Below are positions 30,201 through 41,952 of a stretch of DNA of 64,000 nucleotides, in pieces. The stretch spans positions 372,001-436,000 of the forward strand of contig NW_024067823.1 of NCBI RefSeq assembly GCF_009389715.1. Reading direction: 5' to 3'. The stretch comes from Phoenix dactylifera (Eukaryota > Streptophyta > Magnoliopsida > Arecales > Arecaceae). The translations under genes and the position numbers were made by a program. Numbering within the stretch: position 1 is the stretch's first letter; every line of letters starts with the position of its first letter. The notes below the pieces were generated by a model, which did no database searches, was not told the origin of the DNA, and worked only from the letters and a program-made list of their open reading frames with translations.

Positions 30201-32477
30201 CAAATCATACTGGGTATAGTTGATTCTAATGTTCTGATCTCGGCTCGAATATTCCTAAGGGTCCGTTCTATTTCAGGGTCAAAAGATAATAGTTTAGGAG
30301 ATCTGGAACGACACCCTAGCATGCACCAATACTTTTCTGATCAATCAAGTACAGTCAAGCATTCATTAAAAGAAAAACACATCAAATCCTTGTATTTGCC
30401 CTAAAATCACTAGATAGCTTCTAACTGATTTGAAGAGGGCACCTAAGCCTCCAATCCGGTCTAATGAACTGAGTTGACCAGGTAAGCTCCCAGGTAAGTG
30501 GGGGGGTCACGATGCGTTGCAAAAGTCCTACTTAAAAACCACTTGCCTCGAACAGATGAACTGTCTCCCTTGGGACAAAGCTTGCCTAGACATCAACTGA
30601 GCCACAGAACGAAATTGTGCAACTTTTGGTGATCTTCGTCCTATTGAGCTCGAATGTTCCTAGGGGCTAACGTCTAATTGATTTTAATTAACGTGATAGC
30701 TATGTGAGAATTGATTCACCTAATTTGGGCAAGAATCTGGTGATGAAATCTAGTTCTTATCTTGTTGGGGTGATTGCCCTTACTATGTGCGGATTAATTG
30801 GTGTATGTGTATCAAGCATGCATTCACACTTTTGCTGAAATTAAAATCAAACAATCACCACAAAATTTCAAGCAAACTAGAAATCAATTTAAATAAGAAA
30901 GGTTTAGAGGTTACCAAAGGAAATTTCTCCAGCAAATTTTTTTATGTTTTAAGGCAAACCTCTACAGCATTCCTTTTGCAGCAGTTCCCTTTTTGATCGT
31001 TCCAGACTTCCTCTTCGATTTCTGATCAAATAAAAATCAAAAATTAGTAAGAGAGAGAAATGAGATAAGAAAAGTAACAAAAATAGAAAATATTTTTATT
31101 TTATTTTAGATATATATATTTTTTTTTGAAAGTTTTTTTTTTAATGAAAAGAAAAACAACTATGCTAGTAATCCCCGGCAATGGTGCCAAAATTTATAGT
31201 CAACTTTAAAGACCATGCAATAGCACGTATCTGGTAGGATAGTGATTACGGGTATCGATCCACAGGGATTGGGGTACAGTTGTTTTTCTTTAAAAATAAA
31301 AATATTTAAAACGATGAATTTGTGAAGACTATTAAACTAAGAAATTTAATAAAAGAAAATACAATTAAAAGGATATCAGTTTAAGAGAACCTAGGGCAAG
31401 GAATTCACCACTAACATCGGAACAAGGGTTATTTATATTTTATTTCGTTCTTGGATTAACATGCAAATTGGCTACAAGCCTAATAAGCATTTAAATAAAA
31501 AGTCACAAAAGTAATTTGGACATAATCCATCTTCAGTTGGCATGAAATGTCTACCCTAATCTAAGGTGGTAGCACACTGCATCTTCCTTAAGCATGGACT
31601 ATCTTATATTTACCTAGTGATCATAAAGAACAATTGTATAAACGTCATATTTAAAATCACAGAAATTAAATATGAGATGAAATAAAATATTCATTAGAAG
31701 TAAAATAAAGTTTATACAACTCCAAGAATAGAAATCAAAATATAAAACCCTTGGCCCTTTATTAGGGCTGCATCCGGCCCTAGTGAGAAGATCAGCCCTG
31801 CATGGAGTTGCAGACGGCAGCAGCAGCACAGCAGCGGGCTCCCATCTCTCTTTCTTGCGATTCCCTTGAGAATGGCTCCTTCTTAACTCTTATGGGAAGT
31901 TATTCCCAAAATAACTAAAAATCTTCTCTCCCTTCTTTGTTTCTTTCTTCCCGTGGGAACTTAGCTTCTCCCGGTGGGAAACTTGGCACTTTTCGAGATA
32001 GATGGGATCAACCCCCCATGGGGGAAGAGGGAATGCCCCCAGGTGGGGAAGGAGGAATGGCCTTCTCGGTTCACGCCTGGGCCTTTTATAGGCTGCAACT
32101 CCTCTCTCTCTCTTCTCCTGTTTCTTCACGGATAAGGATGGAAGCGGATGGATGGGGCTGATCGATTGCTGGAAGCTGGAATTCTGTTCCGAAGCAAAAA
32201 CGTGCGAACGAGGGGATGACGTGGGATTGAGTTGGGATCATTTGAGCAGGGGGGAGATGCTGGGATTCGGGTGACGTAGACATGGGTTCAGCTGCAAACA
32301 CGACCTGCATACATTAGACTCGACCAATAAAAAAAAAAATCAATCAAACTTGAATAATTTATTTAAAATGAAATGAGGAAGAAAATATATTTTTTTGGTT
32401 AAATTTATTATGTGAATTAAAATAATGATAAGTGCTATGAATAAGATATTAATTTGTACATTATTTAGCACTTATCA
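27251..32477 (-). mobile_element. Canonical non-autonomous Tat/Athila-like element at the end of the array, plus the fourth head segment
   Basis: Head H (27251-27419) starts TAATAAG, one base off the usual TGATAAG. L4 (27420-28708) is the 3' LTR, I4 (28709-31194) the internal region and L5 (31195-32477) the 5' LTR in - orientation. I4 ends on the - strand with GGTTGGGGGGTG next to L4, the PPT. At 30137-30174 the - strand carries GTTGGGAGGCAACCC after a GACGTTAAAC motif, a segment usually found behind pol in Tat/Athila elements. The 2.5-kb internal region has no gag or pol, so it would need proteins from a relative. Confidence 0.75.
31172..31189 (-). other. Primer binding site of the Tat/Athila-like element
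   Basis: The - strand reads TGGCACCATTGCCGGGGA directly after the L5 end. It differs at two positions from the TGGCGCCGTTGCCGGGGA form common in plant Athila/Tat elements. No other internal block has it. Confidence 0.75.
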
Positions 32478-32482
32478 CAAAG

Positions 32483-33565
32483 CAAAATAGTTTTTTATTT
32501 AATTATATTTTGATCGTGTTGGCTTGTGGTTGGTAGTGTGATGGATGCATGTATGTGTATAACTTATACCTGCATAATTAAATTTATGGATGTGGTGGTA
32601 TGGACTAACCATGTTATAGTGATTGCCCTGTCACGGGCTGGAAACGTGACCATGGTTAGTCTAGATCGGATAAAGTGGAAAAGGGAATGGATGTATGTTT
32701 GTGAATTGATTAAATGAACAGGGACTTTGGGCTTATCTCGTTATTATTGATTGCCCCATCACAGGCTGGAAATGTGATATTATCGATTGCCCCATCACAG
32801 GCTGGAAATGTGATACTATCGATTGCCCCGTCACAGGCTGGAAATGTGACACTATCGATTGCCCCGTCACAGGCCGGAAATATGATACTATCGATTGCCC
32901 CGTCACGGGCCGGAAACGTGATCGGGATGTAGCCCAAAGTCGGAAGGATAATTGATCCGGATCAAGTTAACATGAAATGAAAAGAAAAAGCATTGAAAAC
33001 AGTCATAGTGATTTATAAGCTATATATACTATATCATTCTTATGTGGCTGGACTTTCATTGATGTGTGACGTATAATTATGGGCTTTCATTGATGCTTGA
33101 TGTACATAATTTTATTGATTATTTGAGTCTTTTGAAAACTGCTTATGATTTCATGAAATGTGCATCGATTTGTCGTGGTTTTCAAATTCTTAGTATTATT
33201 GTGTTGGTATGGATGTGTAGGGATTCTTACTAGGCTGTAAAGCTCACCCCCCTCTTCTTCTTTTTCTTTACCAGATTGCAGGATGCATAGATTTGGATGG
33301 GATGGGCGTAGAGTGCGAGTACCATAGTTATTAGTTAGTTAGTTTGTTTATCCTTCTTTGATGTCGATGAACATTTGAAGACTTTGTAATTGAACCAATT
33401 TGTTTATTTGGACATGTCGGATTTGTCTATTTGAATTATTAAATTAGTTGTGAATTTATTGGAATTTTTGTTAATCATAGGCCTTGCATGATCTTTAGGG
33501 CACTGCTCTAGGGCTCATGCGGCCGGTCGCGTACCGGACCCGGGTGCTGGGTTCGGGGCGTGACA
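32483..33565 (+). repeat. 3' LTR of the gypsy element, right part
   Basis: It continues the LTR from 18601 after the second CAAAG. It matches 1-1061 closely, including the minisatellite, and ends CGTGACA. Confidence 0.92.
32749..32928 (+). repeat. 36-bp minisatellite in the gypsy 3' LTR, 5 copies
   Basis: This is the counterpart of 258-437, with the same copy number and several substitutions between LTRs. Copy number has therefore been stable since insertion. Confidence 0.9.
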
Positions 33566-33579
33566 TTTACTCTCTGCAG

Positions 33580-34378
33580 ATGTCAATGGCTTCCAACCCG
33601 ATTGTTCGAATTCTAGATAACAATAGGTTGACCGGACCAAACTATAAAGATTGGCTCCGCAACTTGAAGATTGTCTTGAGTTGCGAAAAGATAGCTAATG
33701 TTCTTGACCATGAACTCCCAGTGTTACCAACCCGTGCAACCAATGAGCAGCATGAGACGCATGCAAAATGGTTAGATGATGACAATAAGGTTAGGTGCTA
33801 CATTTTGGCATCCATGTCCGATGAATTGCAATGCCAGCATGAGAGCATGAAGACTGCTAAGGACATACTTGATCACCTACAAGAGTTGTATGGTGAACAG
33901 AGTCGCGCAGCAAGGTTTGAAGTGTCCAAGCGGCTCTTCAAAGCTAAGATGCGTGATGGGCAGTCCGTCCATGAACATGGTTTGACCATGATCAAGAATC
34001 TTGAGGAGCTTGAGAAGCTTGGCATGACCATGCACAAGGATTTGCAAACAGATTTGATCCTATAATTGTTGCCATCTTCATATGGGCAGTTTATTGTAAA
34101 CTACCATATGAATAAAATTGAATGCACCAAACTTGAATTGTTGAATATGTTGGTAACAACTGAGTGAGCCTTGAAAGGTTCATGGGGCACAATTCTCGCT
34201 GCTGAGCTAGCTTCTCCTTTCAAGAGAAAGTCTACTGCGAAGAAGAAGAAGCCTGCGAAGAAGCAGAAGACCGAGAAAAAGCCGAAGATAAGATGTTCCT
34301 AAGAAGAAGGCCGAACCCAAAGGAAAATGTTTCCATTGCAATAAAGACGACTATTGGAAGAAGAATTGTCCTATCTAC
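33580..34378 (+). pseudogene. gag of copia-B, broken
   Basis: The frame opens at ATG 33580 (MSMASNPIVRILDNNRLTGP), typical of plant copia gag. It reaches a stop at 34063 (TAA), and conserved gag sequence (PSSYGQF) continues beyond that in the same frame, so the stop is a lesion. More stops and shifts follow in the Lys-rich region (34240-34320). The zinc knuckle at about 34330-34372 (CFHCNKDDYWKKNC) has Tyr where the motif needs His. Non-functional. Confidence 0.87.
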
Positions 34379-37300
34379 ATGGAAAATATAAAGAGCAAGA
34401 AGGATGACACGCCTTCTGAAGGTATGTGTAATATGCTCATTATTGAAACTAATCTAACGTTTTTTTCTATTTCCAGTTGGGTTATAGACTCTGGTTCTAG
34501 TGTTCACTTGTGCACTACCATGCAGGGTCTAAAGGAAAGTAGAAGGCTTATGGAAGGTGCGGTAACCCTAAGGGTTGGCAATGGAGCAAGAGTTGTGCTG
34601 TTGCTGTGGGCTCATTTCCTTTGCATTTACCGTCAGGATTTAGTTTGATACTTAGAGATTGTTATTTTGTACCTAGTGCTAGCAGAAATCTGATTTATGT
34701 ATCTTGTCTAGCATAGAAATATTATGAATTCAATTTCAATAAAAACTACATTTCTATTTATTTACGAAATAAACTGTTTGGACGTGGTTTTATGATTGAC
34801 GTTCTCTATCACTTACATATGGATGTATCTGTGAACGTATCTGAGCATACAATGAGTACCATAGGATCTAAAAGATCTAGAGATGAGATAAATCAAAAGT
34901 ATTTATGGCACCTCAGACTTGGTCATATAGGAGAAGACAGAATTCACAAATTGGAGAAACATGGGCTTTTGAGTTCATTGACTTCTGAGTCATATCCAAT
35001 TTGTGAATCCTGCCTTCAAGAAAAAATGGCCAAATTACCCTTTGTAGGACATGGAAAAAGGTCCACTGAAATACTTGCCCTAGTATACACTGATGTGTGT
35101 GGCCCATTCGATGTGCAGGTTAGGGGTCAATTTTTCTACTTTATTACTTTTACCGATGATTTCTCACGGTATGGTTATGTCTATCTTATGAGATATAAAT
35201 CTGAAGCATTTGAAAGGTTCAAAGAATTCAGATTTGAAGTAGAAAAACAGACAGGGAAACTCATTAAGGTTCTTCGATCAGATCGAGGAGGAGAATACCT
35301 TAGTGGAGAGTTTTGCGATTATCTCAAACAAAATGGTATAGTTTCACAATGGACACCTCCTGGAACACCTCAACTCAACGGAGTATCAGAAAGGAGGAAT
35401 CAGACTCTATTGGATATGGTCAGGTCCATGATGAGCTTCACTGACTTATCCTTATTCTTGTGGGGAGATGCCCTACTTACAGCTATCTATATATTGAATA
35501 GAGTTCCCTCTAAATCCGTTCCTACCACACCATATGAGATATGGCATGGTAAAAAACCAAGTCTTGCTTATCTCAAGATTTGGGGATGTCCAGCCCAAGT
35601 CAAGCGACAACAGGTGGACAAGTTAGAGTCTAGGACAATTGGTGCTCGTTTCATTGGATATCCTAAAGAGTCGTTAGGATACAATTTTTACATCCCAGAA
35701 GATCACAAAGTGTTTGTGAGCCGACATGCCATCTTCTTGGAAAAACAGTTTATCCTTGATAGAGGTAGTGGGAGAAAAATTGAGCTCGAAGAGAAAGTCT
35801 CTGAAGAGCAACGAGCAATTGAGCCTAGTGAACCTATTCACATTGAGCCAATACATGAAGAACCTCGTCCACTTCGTAGATCCAGTAGGATCTCCCATCC
35901 TCCTGAAAGATACTTAGGTATGCTTACAGAGAAAATAGAGGAAGAGTTCCTCATGGGAGAAAGAGATCATAGTAATGATCCCAAGACCTACAACGAAGCG
36001 ATGTTAGACATCGACTCCGAAAAATGGATGGATGCGATGAAGTCAGAAATAGACTCCATGCATTCCAACCAAGTATGGATCTTAGTAGATCCGCTTGAAA
36101 GTATAGTACCTATTGGGTGTAAATGGATCTACAAAAGAAAAATACATTCGGATGGCAAGGTAGAGACCTATAAGGCAAGATTGGTGGCAAAAGGTTATAG
36201 TCAGCGCGAAGGCATTGACTATCAAGATACCTTTTCACCGGTAGCCATGCTGAAATCCATTCGAACGTTGCTTACCATTGCAGCTTATCATGATTATGAG
36301 ATATGACAGATGGATGTGAAAACTGCTTTTCTTAATGGATATCTTGTGGAAGATATCTATATGGAACAGCCATAGGGTTTCACTTCCAGTGATGGTGATC
36401 ACAAGGTCTGCAAGATGCAAAGATTCATTTATGGACTAAAGCAAGCATCTCGGAGTTGGAACACTCGTTTCGATGATGTGATCAAATCGTTTGATTTCAT
36501 CAAGAACGAAGAGGAACCATGTGTGTACAAAAAGGTCAGTGGGAGGGCTACAGTATTCCTCGTATTGTACGTGGATGATATACTCCTAATTGGGAATGAT
36601 ATTCCCATGTTCACATCGGTCAAGTTATGGCTGTCTAAGAAGTTCTCCATGAAAGATCTAGGTGAAGCATCTTATATTTTGGGGATTAAGGTTTATAGAG
36701 ATAGATCTAAGAGGATGCTTGGCCTATCACAGAAAATGTACATAAAGGAAGTGCTGAAGAGGTTCAGCATGGAAAACTCTAAGAGGGGATTGTTAACCCT
36801 AAGGCATGGGATAAATCTCTCCAAAATGATGTGCCCCAAAACATCTGAAGAGATTTAGCGCATGAGTAGGATCCCTTATGCATCGGCAATAGGGAGCCTC
36901 ATGTATGCCATGCTATGTACTCGACCTGATATAGCACATACTGTGAGTGTCATGAGCAGATATCAGTCAAATCTAGGCGAGGAGCACTGGATAGCTGTGA
37001 AAAATATCCTTAAGTACTTGAGAAGGACTAAGGATCTGTTTTTGGTCTTTAGGGGAGGCACAGAGTTAAAGGTAGAAGGATATACTGATTCAGACTTCTT
37101 GACTGACCCTGATGATAGAAAGTCTACATCAGGATATGTATTCTTATGCAATGGAGGATCGGTAAATTGGAAGAGTTTCAAGCAACCGATTATGCAAATT
37201 CTACCATGGAAGCAGAGTACATTGCTGCATCGGATGCTGCGAAGGAAGCGTTCTGGTACAAGAAGTTTATCGAAAAGCTAGGAGTCATGTCATCAGATGC

Positions 37301-37550
37301 TATAATCCTTTTCTGTGACAACAACAGCGCCATAGCATTGGCTAAGGAGCCGAGGTCTCACCAGAAGTCCAAGCACATAGAGCGGCGATTTCATCTAATT
37401 CGCGACTACCTCGAAAAGAAATATGTAGAGGTGCAGAGAGTAGACTCCACTGATAACGTGGTGGACCCATTCACTAAGCAGCTGAGTCAGAAGAAATTAG
37501 AAGTACATCTTAAAAAAATGGGACTTAAATATATGTCTGATTGGCTTTAG
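34379..37550 (+). pseudogene. pol of copia-B (protease, integrase, RT, RNase H), broken
   Basis: The protease motif DSGSSVHLCT is at about 34493, with stops and shifts between it and 34791. From 34792 one frame carries the pre-integrase zinc segment ([24 protein letters not shown]), integrase ([35 protein letters not shown]) and RT. Stops interrupt it at 36304 (TGA at a conserved Trp), 36373 (TAG) and 36856 (TAG). RT has LYVDDILLIGND. Near 37185 a frameshift moves into the frame ending at 37550, which holds the RNase H signature MEAEYIAASDAAKEAFW and the C-terminus. Natural termination sits beside the PPT. Confidence 0.9.
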
Positions 37551-37564
37551 TGCAAGTAGGAGAT
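37550..37564 (+). other. Polypurine tract of copia-B
   Basis: GCAAGTAGGAGAT lies directly before the LTR start TGTTAGAAG. Confidence 0.75.
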
Positions 37565-39321
37565 TGTTAGAAGTATGCCTTATTTATAATCTGGGGCATA
37601 AATTTATAATTTGACAATTATTAATAAATAAGATTGGGCAATTTATTTTTCATTCATGTTTGTATGTGTCCATGAATCGTCAAAGAAATTAATAGATGAT
37701 GACACATAATTTTAAGGAGTTGAGAATTTGAGGCATGTGTCATTAGGGATTAATTTCTAAATGCTCCTGATCGATGGATCCATCACGAGGAATGGTGATC
37801 GATCCGCTGAGATTAGTGCACAGATCACTTAGTCAGATGGATGAGTCTCGAGTCCACGGTGTAGAGACACTGGAGTGATTATGCAAGTACTTGTTAGAGA
37901 ACAAGGTACTGAGCGTGACCAAAGATAGTAGTCACATGGATATCTATCCACTCGTCAGTAACTACTTATGCTGCAGTTGTATGACTGGTCCTTTGACCTG
38001 CGATGCCTCAGCTATTCACTGTGAGGTTGCTGTAGTTTGACGAGCATGTGAACTTGGGCCCTAGTCATTCGGGTCCTTGTAGTGCGAATTGGCTGCAGTA
38101 GGTTCATTTTGGAATAGGGTTGCATCTAGATGGGATCTATCGACCTTGATAGATTAGGAGTGATCCTGTGTGATTTATGAGACTGAGTTCGATAAATTTC
38201 TGACCAGGTATTTTGGAAAAAGAGTTTTCCATATCTCAAACTGGAAGTCGTATAAATTTGACATATGACAGACGATGGAGTTTGACGAGATATTTATAAC
38301 CTCCGTCACGTCGGGATCCATGATAGAGGGACTGTATCATAGCTAACTACACCAAGAGGTTCAGATATTCCATTCTGCTGGGTTGCCACCACATACTGCT
38401 AGGTGTCACTAGTGAATTGTGAGACTCAAAGACATTCACTTGGTGATCAATGAACCCTAAGAGTAGAACTGAAATCGTTTTAGTCTACTGAAAGAAGTTT
38501 CAGTGATTTTGAGATGGAGATCTCAATATTTCTCACTACCAGTCAGAATAGAACCTACGGGGTCACACACATGGAGGATTTAATTAGTCAGACTATCATA
38601 ATTGTGATTTGGAATCATAATAGAAATCAATCATCAATATGATTAGTGATTGAATTAACCCACTAAGTGTTAGTAAGTTAATGGAAGAAGAATTAAGTGG
38701 AATTGATTGCAATTAGATTGCAATTGGGCTGATTTAATGAGTCAAATCAAATTGGGTTCGACCCAAATTGATTTGGGTTCATGATTGGGTCAATTTGATT
38801 AAACCAAGGTTTGTGCAGATTTTAAAGACCATATGTCGTCGTAGGATGAAAATGACTTAAGTTATGTTCACACTATGCGGACTTTAAAGTTCACATGGCG
38901 TCGTAGGATGCATGCTCCCAAATCAATTAATTCTCCTAATGAGATTAGGAATCCTAATGTGATTAGAAAATTAATCAATTGATTAAATAGACACATGTCA
39001 TGCATCTATGAGCACAAGGATTGGACACTTGGCATTAATCCAAGGGTAGGTTATAGTCCCATACTCCTATTAAGATTAGGAGGAGCTCTAAACCCAATCT
39101 ATAAAAGAGTAGCAAGGGAGAAGTTATGAATTTAATTTTCTCCTCTTCCTCTCCACGCCTCCTCTTCTTTCTTCCTCCTTCTCGACGGCAGCAAGGGGTC
39201 TTCATCCTCCTCTTCTTCCACGGTAGCAAGGCAAGGAAGATCCACGTGCAAGGTTCCTCCTTCCTCTTTCTCCATCGCGAGCAAGGTTGAAGAAGAAAAG
39301 GTTCTTCTTTAAGGAGGTATG
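37565..39321 (+). repeat. 3' LTR of copia-B, left part
   Basis: It starts TGTTAGAAGTATGCC after the PPT. It includes a degenerate duplication around 38820-38910 with a shared CGTCGTAGGATG. It is interrupted at 39321 by a solo LTR and resumes at 41953. It holds no gene. Confidence 0.82.
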
Positions 39322-41947
39322 TGTCACGCCCCAAATCTGGATCATGATACGGCCGTGCTATTGCAATCTTATGCACACAATAACACGAAGCCACTTAAAA
39401 TTTCGTAATGAAAATAAATAGTTTCATTTACTAATATCATAACATTGTTCATGAAGTTGGAACAGTACAGAGCTTCTAAAATTTAATTATTGCATAATAT
39501 TTTCAGTTACCCCAACCCTGAATAACACCAAGCTCCCTGCTCCTAGTAATCTTATTCATCTGTAGAAAAAAAATAGATAAAAAGATATGAGCTACACAGC
39601 TCAGTAAATAACTAGGTACTATCTTATTGGATCAAGTACAATTATGCCAATGCAGTGATTAAAAAGCCAACAGTTGAAGTAAAATAAATCATTTTATAGA
39701 TGATATACACAAATCAGGTCATAAAGCAATGCATGTTCTATCCATAAAAGTTCATAATCATGATAATGCAAGTCATATAAAAATATTGCCATTTATCCAT
39801 ACTTTATAAAACATACTCTCAGACGGATGTGCTGCTATGGTCACTATAATCCCGTGACAGGGCCTGTTAATCTTAGTCGACTATTCTGTTATTCGTTACC
39901 AACTTTAACCCGTTGGCAAAGTGCCTGTTATTCTTTGGATGCTAGCTCCAGGGTGTCGACTGGCCTCTATTTCAAGAGGTGGTCATAGCTATCTGAGTGT
40001 TCATAAATCATATTCTTTTTCTTTCATAAATCATAATCATCATAAATAGGTTTGAAAATGATAAATGGCATTATATAATTTAAAATACATAAACATGCCT
40101 CAAATATCATTTTTCATACAGTCTAACATAATCATAATTTCATAACTCATACACCATCAAATATTCATGAAGGATGCTCTTTAATCAAATTCATGAATTA
40201 CATGCAATCATATACTTGATCCTAATTTTGAGAAAAATATATCATAACCAATATATTTTTATAATTGTAAATAAACAGTAATTTAAAAACTTTAAGATCA
40301 GTGCCAAGGTTACTTACAGCAATATGCTTTCCAATTTCTTACGCCCGGGTGACAAATCCTTGATCACCTAAATAAATCACATAGGGGTCACATTATTCTC
40401 TATTTATTTCATAATTTTCTAATTTATCATAACAAGAATTTACTTGCTTGGATCTTAAGTCCAAATTATTTAATTTAAAGCCCTTGGCCTCGATTTAGAA
40501 CCAGATTGGGTTCACATAGGTCAATTGGATCTTTAATTAAAGAATTGGGCTCGGTTCCTGATTGGGTCTAGCCCTATCGGGTCAATTTGGTCTTCTGATT
40601 ATATTATTGGGCTCAATTTCAAGTCCAATTAGGTTTAATTTTGGTCCAGGGTCAATGTGGCTCATCTAGGCTTGAGTCAGGGTCAGCCCAAAGTCAATTC
40701 GGTCTCAATTTAGTTAAACTAGTTTTGATTTGGGCTTGATTCATATTCAATTTGGGTCTGTTGAGACTAACTCAGCTTAATTAGGTTCAGACCCAACTCA
40801 ATTGGGCTTAATTTGGTTCGGATTTAACCCAATTTATAGTTTGGGTTCGTCCTGACTTAGCCTAATCTGACTGGGCTCGGTTTTAGTCAAATTTGGCTAA
40901 ACCCATTTTTCTTTTATTTTATTTGGGACTAACAGGTTCGGACCCGTACCCGGATCAGACCCGTTAGGTCGGACCCGTTAAGGGTCTCTCTCTCTCTTTT
41001 TTTTTCTTTTTTTTTCTTTTCCTTTTCTTTTCTTTTTCTTTTCTTTTTCTTCTTTTCTTCTTTTTCTTTTCTTCCTTCTTCCTTCCCGAACCTTCTTCTC
41101 CCATTTTTTTTCCTTCTTCTTTCTTTTTCTTCTCCTCCTCTTCTCTTCTCCCGATTTCTCCTTCCCCCTTTCTTCCCATTTCTTCTCCCGTGGAGGGAGG
41201 AGGGCGAGCTCGGGAGGTTTGGGAGGAACGGGCTGCGGCCGATGGCGCCCGGCGGCCGTGGTCGTGCTCGGGGGCGCATCGGCGGCCTGCGGCCGCGTCT
41301 GCATCCTGCTGCCGGCGACCCGCGTCCCACGGCCGATGACTCGCGGCCCACGGCCGAGGCCGGCGCCCGCGGTTGCGGATCAACCACCGGTAAGGTTTTT
41401 TTTTCTTCTTCTCCCGCGGAAGGGAGATCTGGCTCGGGGAGGGCCCGAGCCGCAGCCAGCGGCGCTCCCCGGCACCGGCCGCCCTTGCGGCCGCCGCGGC
41501 TTACGGCCTCTCTTGCCGCCGCGGCTTGCGGCCAACGCAACTTGCGGCCATCGCAGCCAGCGCCCGCCGCCATCTTCCTTCCCCCTTCTTTTTTTTTATT
41601 TGATTTAATTTCTAAACTAGATATACAAAGAATAACTATGAGTAAGGGCGTTACCTGCTTGAAGAAGAACGTCCGCCTCCTACTCCGGCAACGCGGCCCT
41701 TTACTCCGGCGGCGTGGGTCTAACACCGGGTCCTGCCAATCAGAGAGGATTGTGAGAGAGGGAGACAAACAGTGGAGGAGGAGGATGAACGGGTGGTGAA
41801 ATGGTAGCCGATCGGGGCTTCTTGTAGCCTCGATCACTGGGAAGGCGGACGGTTGTAACCGCCCACCATCAGGCGTTACGAACGCCTGCACGATGGTGTA
41901 ATGCCCTCCCCCCCTCCGTTTCTCTTGGAAGTGGGGCGGTTATCACA
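39322..41947 (-). repeat. Solo LTR (2626 bp) of a gypsy-like element
   Basis: The segment starts TGTCACGCCCC and ends GGTTATCACA, so it has TG...CA ends. It is flanked by GTATG at 39317-39321 and 41948-41952. No PBS, PPT or coding domain is inside. Removing it rejoins the copia-B LTR. The - orientation is a guess from the GGGGCGTGACA end shared with the gypsy LTR end at 1051-1061. It holds many degenerate AATTGGGCT/GGGTTCGG motifs (40470-40970) and a G+C-rich end with overlapping open frames that I do not regard as genes. Confidence 0.85.
40981..41180. repeat. Polypyrimidine tract inside the solo LTR
   Basis: This is almost pure C/T over about 200 bp on the + strand. It generates the artificial Lys/Glu/Arg-rich reading frames on the - strand. 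Confidence 0.9.
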
Positions 41948-41952
41948 GTATG

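Larger units (their letters stand above)
18602..32477 (-). mobile_element. Tandem composite of non-autonomous Tat/Athila-like LTR units
   Basis: Five near-identical LTRs of 1283-1291 bp (L1 18771-20056, L2 21698-22985, L3 24628-25918, L4 27420-28708, L5 31195-32477) all read on the - strand. The first four are each preceded on the left by a 169-bp inverted head segment H. The order is H-L1-I1-H-L2-I2-H-L3-I3-H-L4-I4-L5. Only I4 has a PBS, so L5-I4-L4 (27420-32477) is the one canonical element. No gag or pol is present. The whole block starts TGATAAGTGCT, ends AGCACTTATCA and is flanked by CAAAG at 18597-18601 and 32478-32482. Similarity between units is very high, implying recent tandem amplification or homogenisation. 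The family is inferred from the PBS type and the conserved motif at 30137-30174. Confidence 0.8.
1..33565 (+). mobile_element. Tekay-type Ty3/gypsy chromovirus, host of two later insertions, 5' end outside window
   Basis: The element runs 5' LTR (partial), PBS, gag, protease, RT, RNase H, integrase with a chromodomain-like tail, PPT and 3' LTR. The 5' LTR fragment at 1-1061 matches 32491-33565 almost base for base, which fixes the two LTRs. The gene order and the C-terminal chromodomain-like segment are those of plant chromoviruses; the Tekay (Del) assignment is by recognition of gag and pol. Two younger insertions interrupt it, at 4062-15681 and 18602-32477. The right LTR ends TGACA at 33565 and abuts the coding leader of copia-B, so this element lies inside copia-B. 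The expected 5-bp duplication would be TTTAC at 33566-33570, but the left copy is out of view. Confidence 0.9.

Noticed and set aside
18602..32477. MITE or Mutator-like DNA transposon array, suggested by long terminal inverted repeats
   Set aside because: TG...CA ends, a 5-bp duplication, PPT-like tracts and a tRNA-type PBS in the last unit indicate LTR-retrotransposon origin instead.
40929..41891. 320-residue Lys/Arg/Glu-rich frame on the - strand
   Set aside because: It is produced by a 200-bp polypyrimidine tract and G+C-rich sequence inside a solo LTR, with overlapping frames on both strands and no domain.
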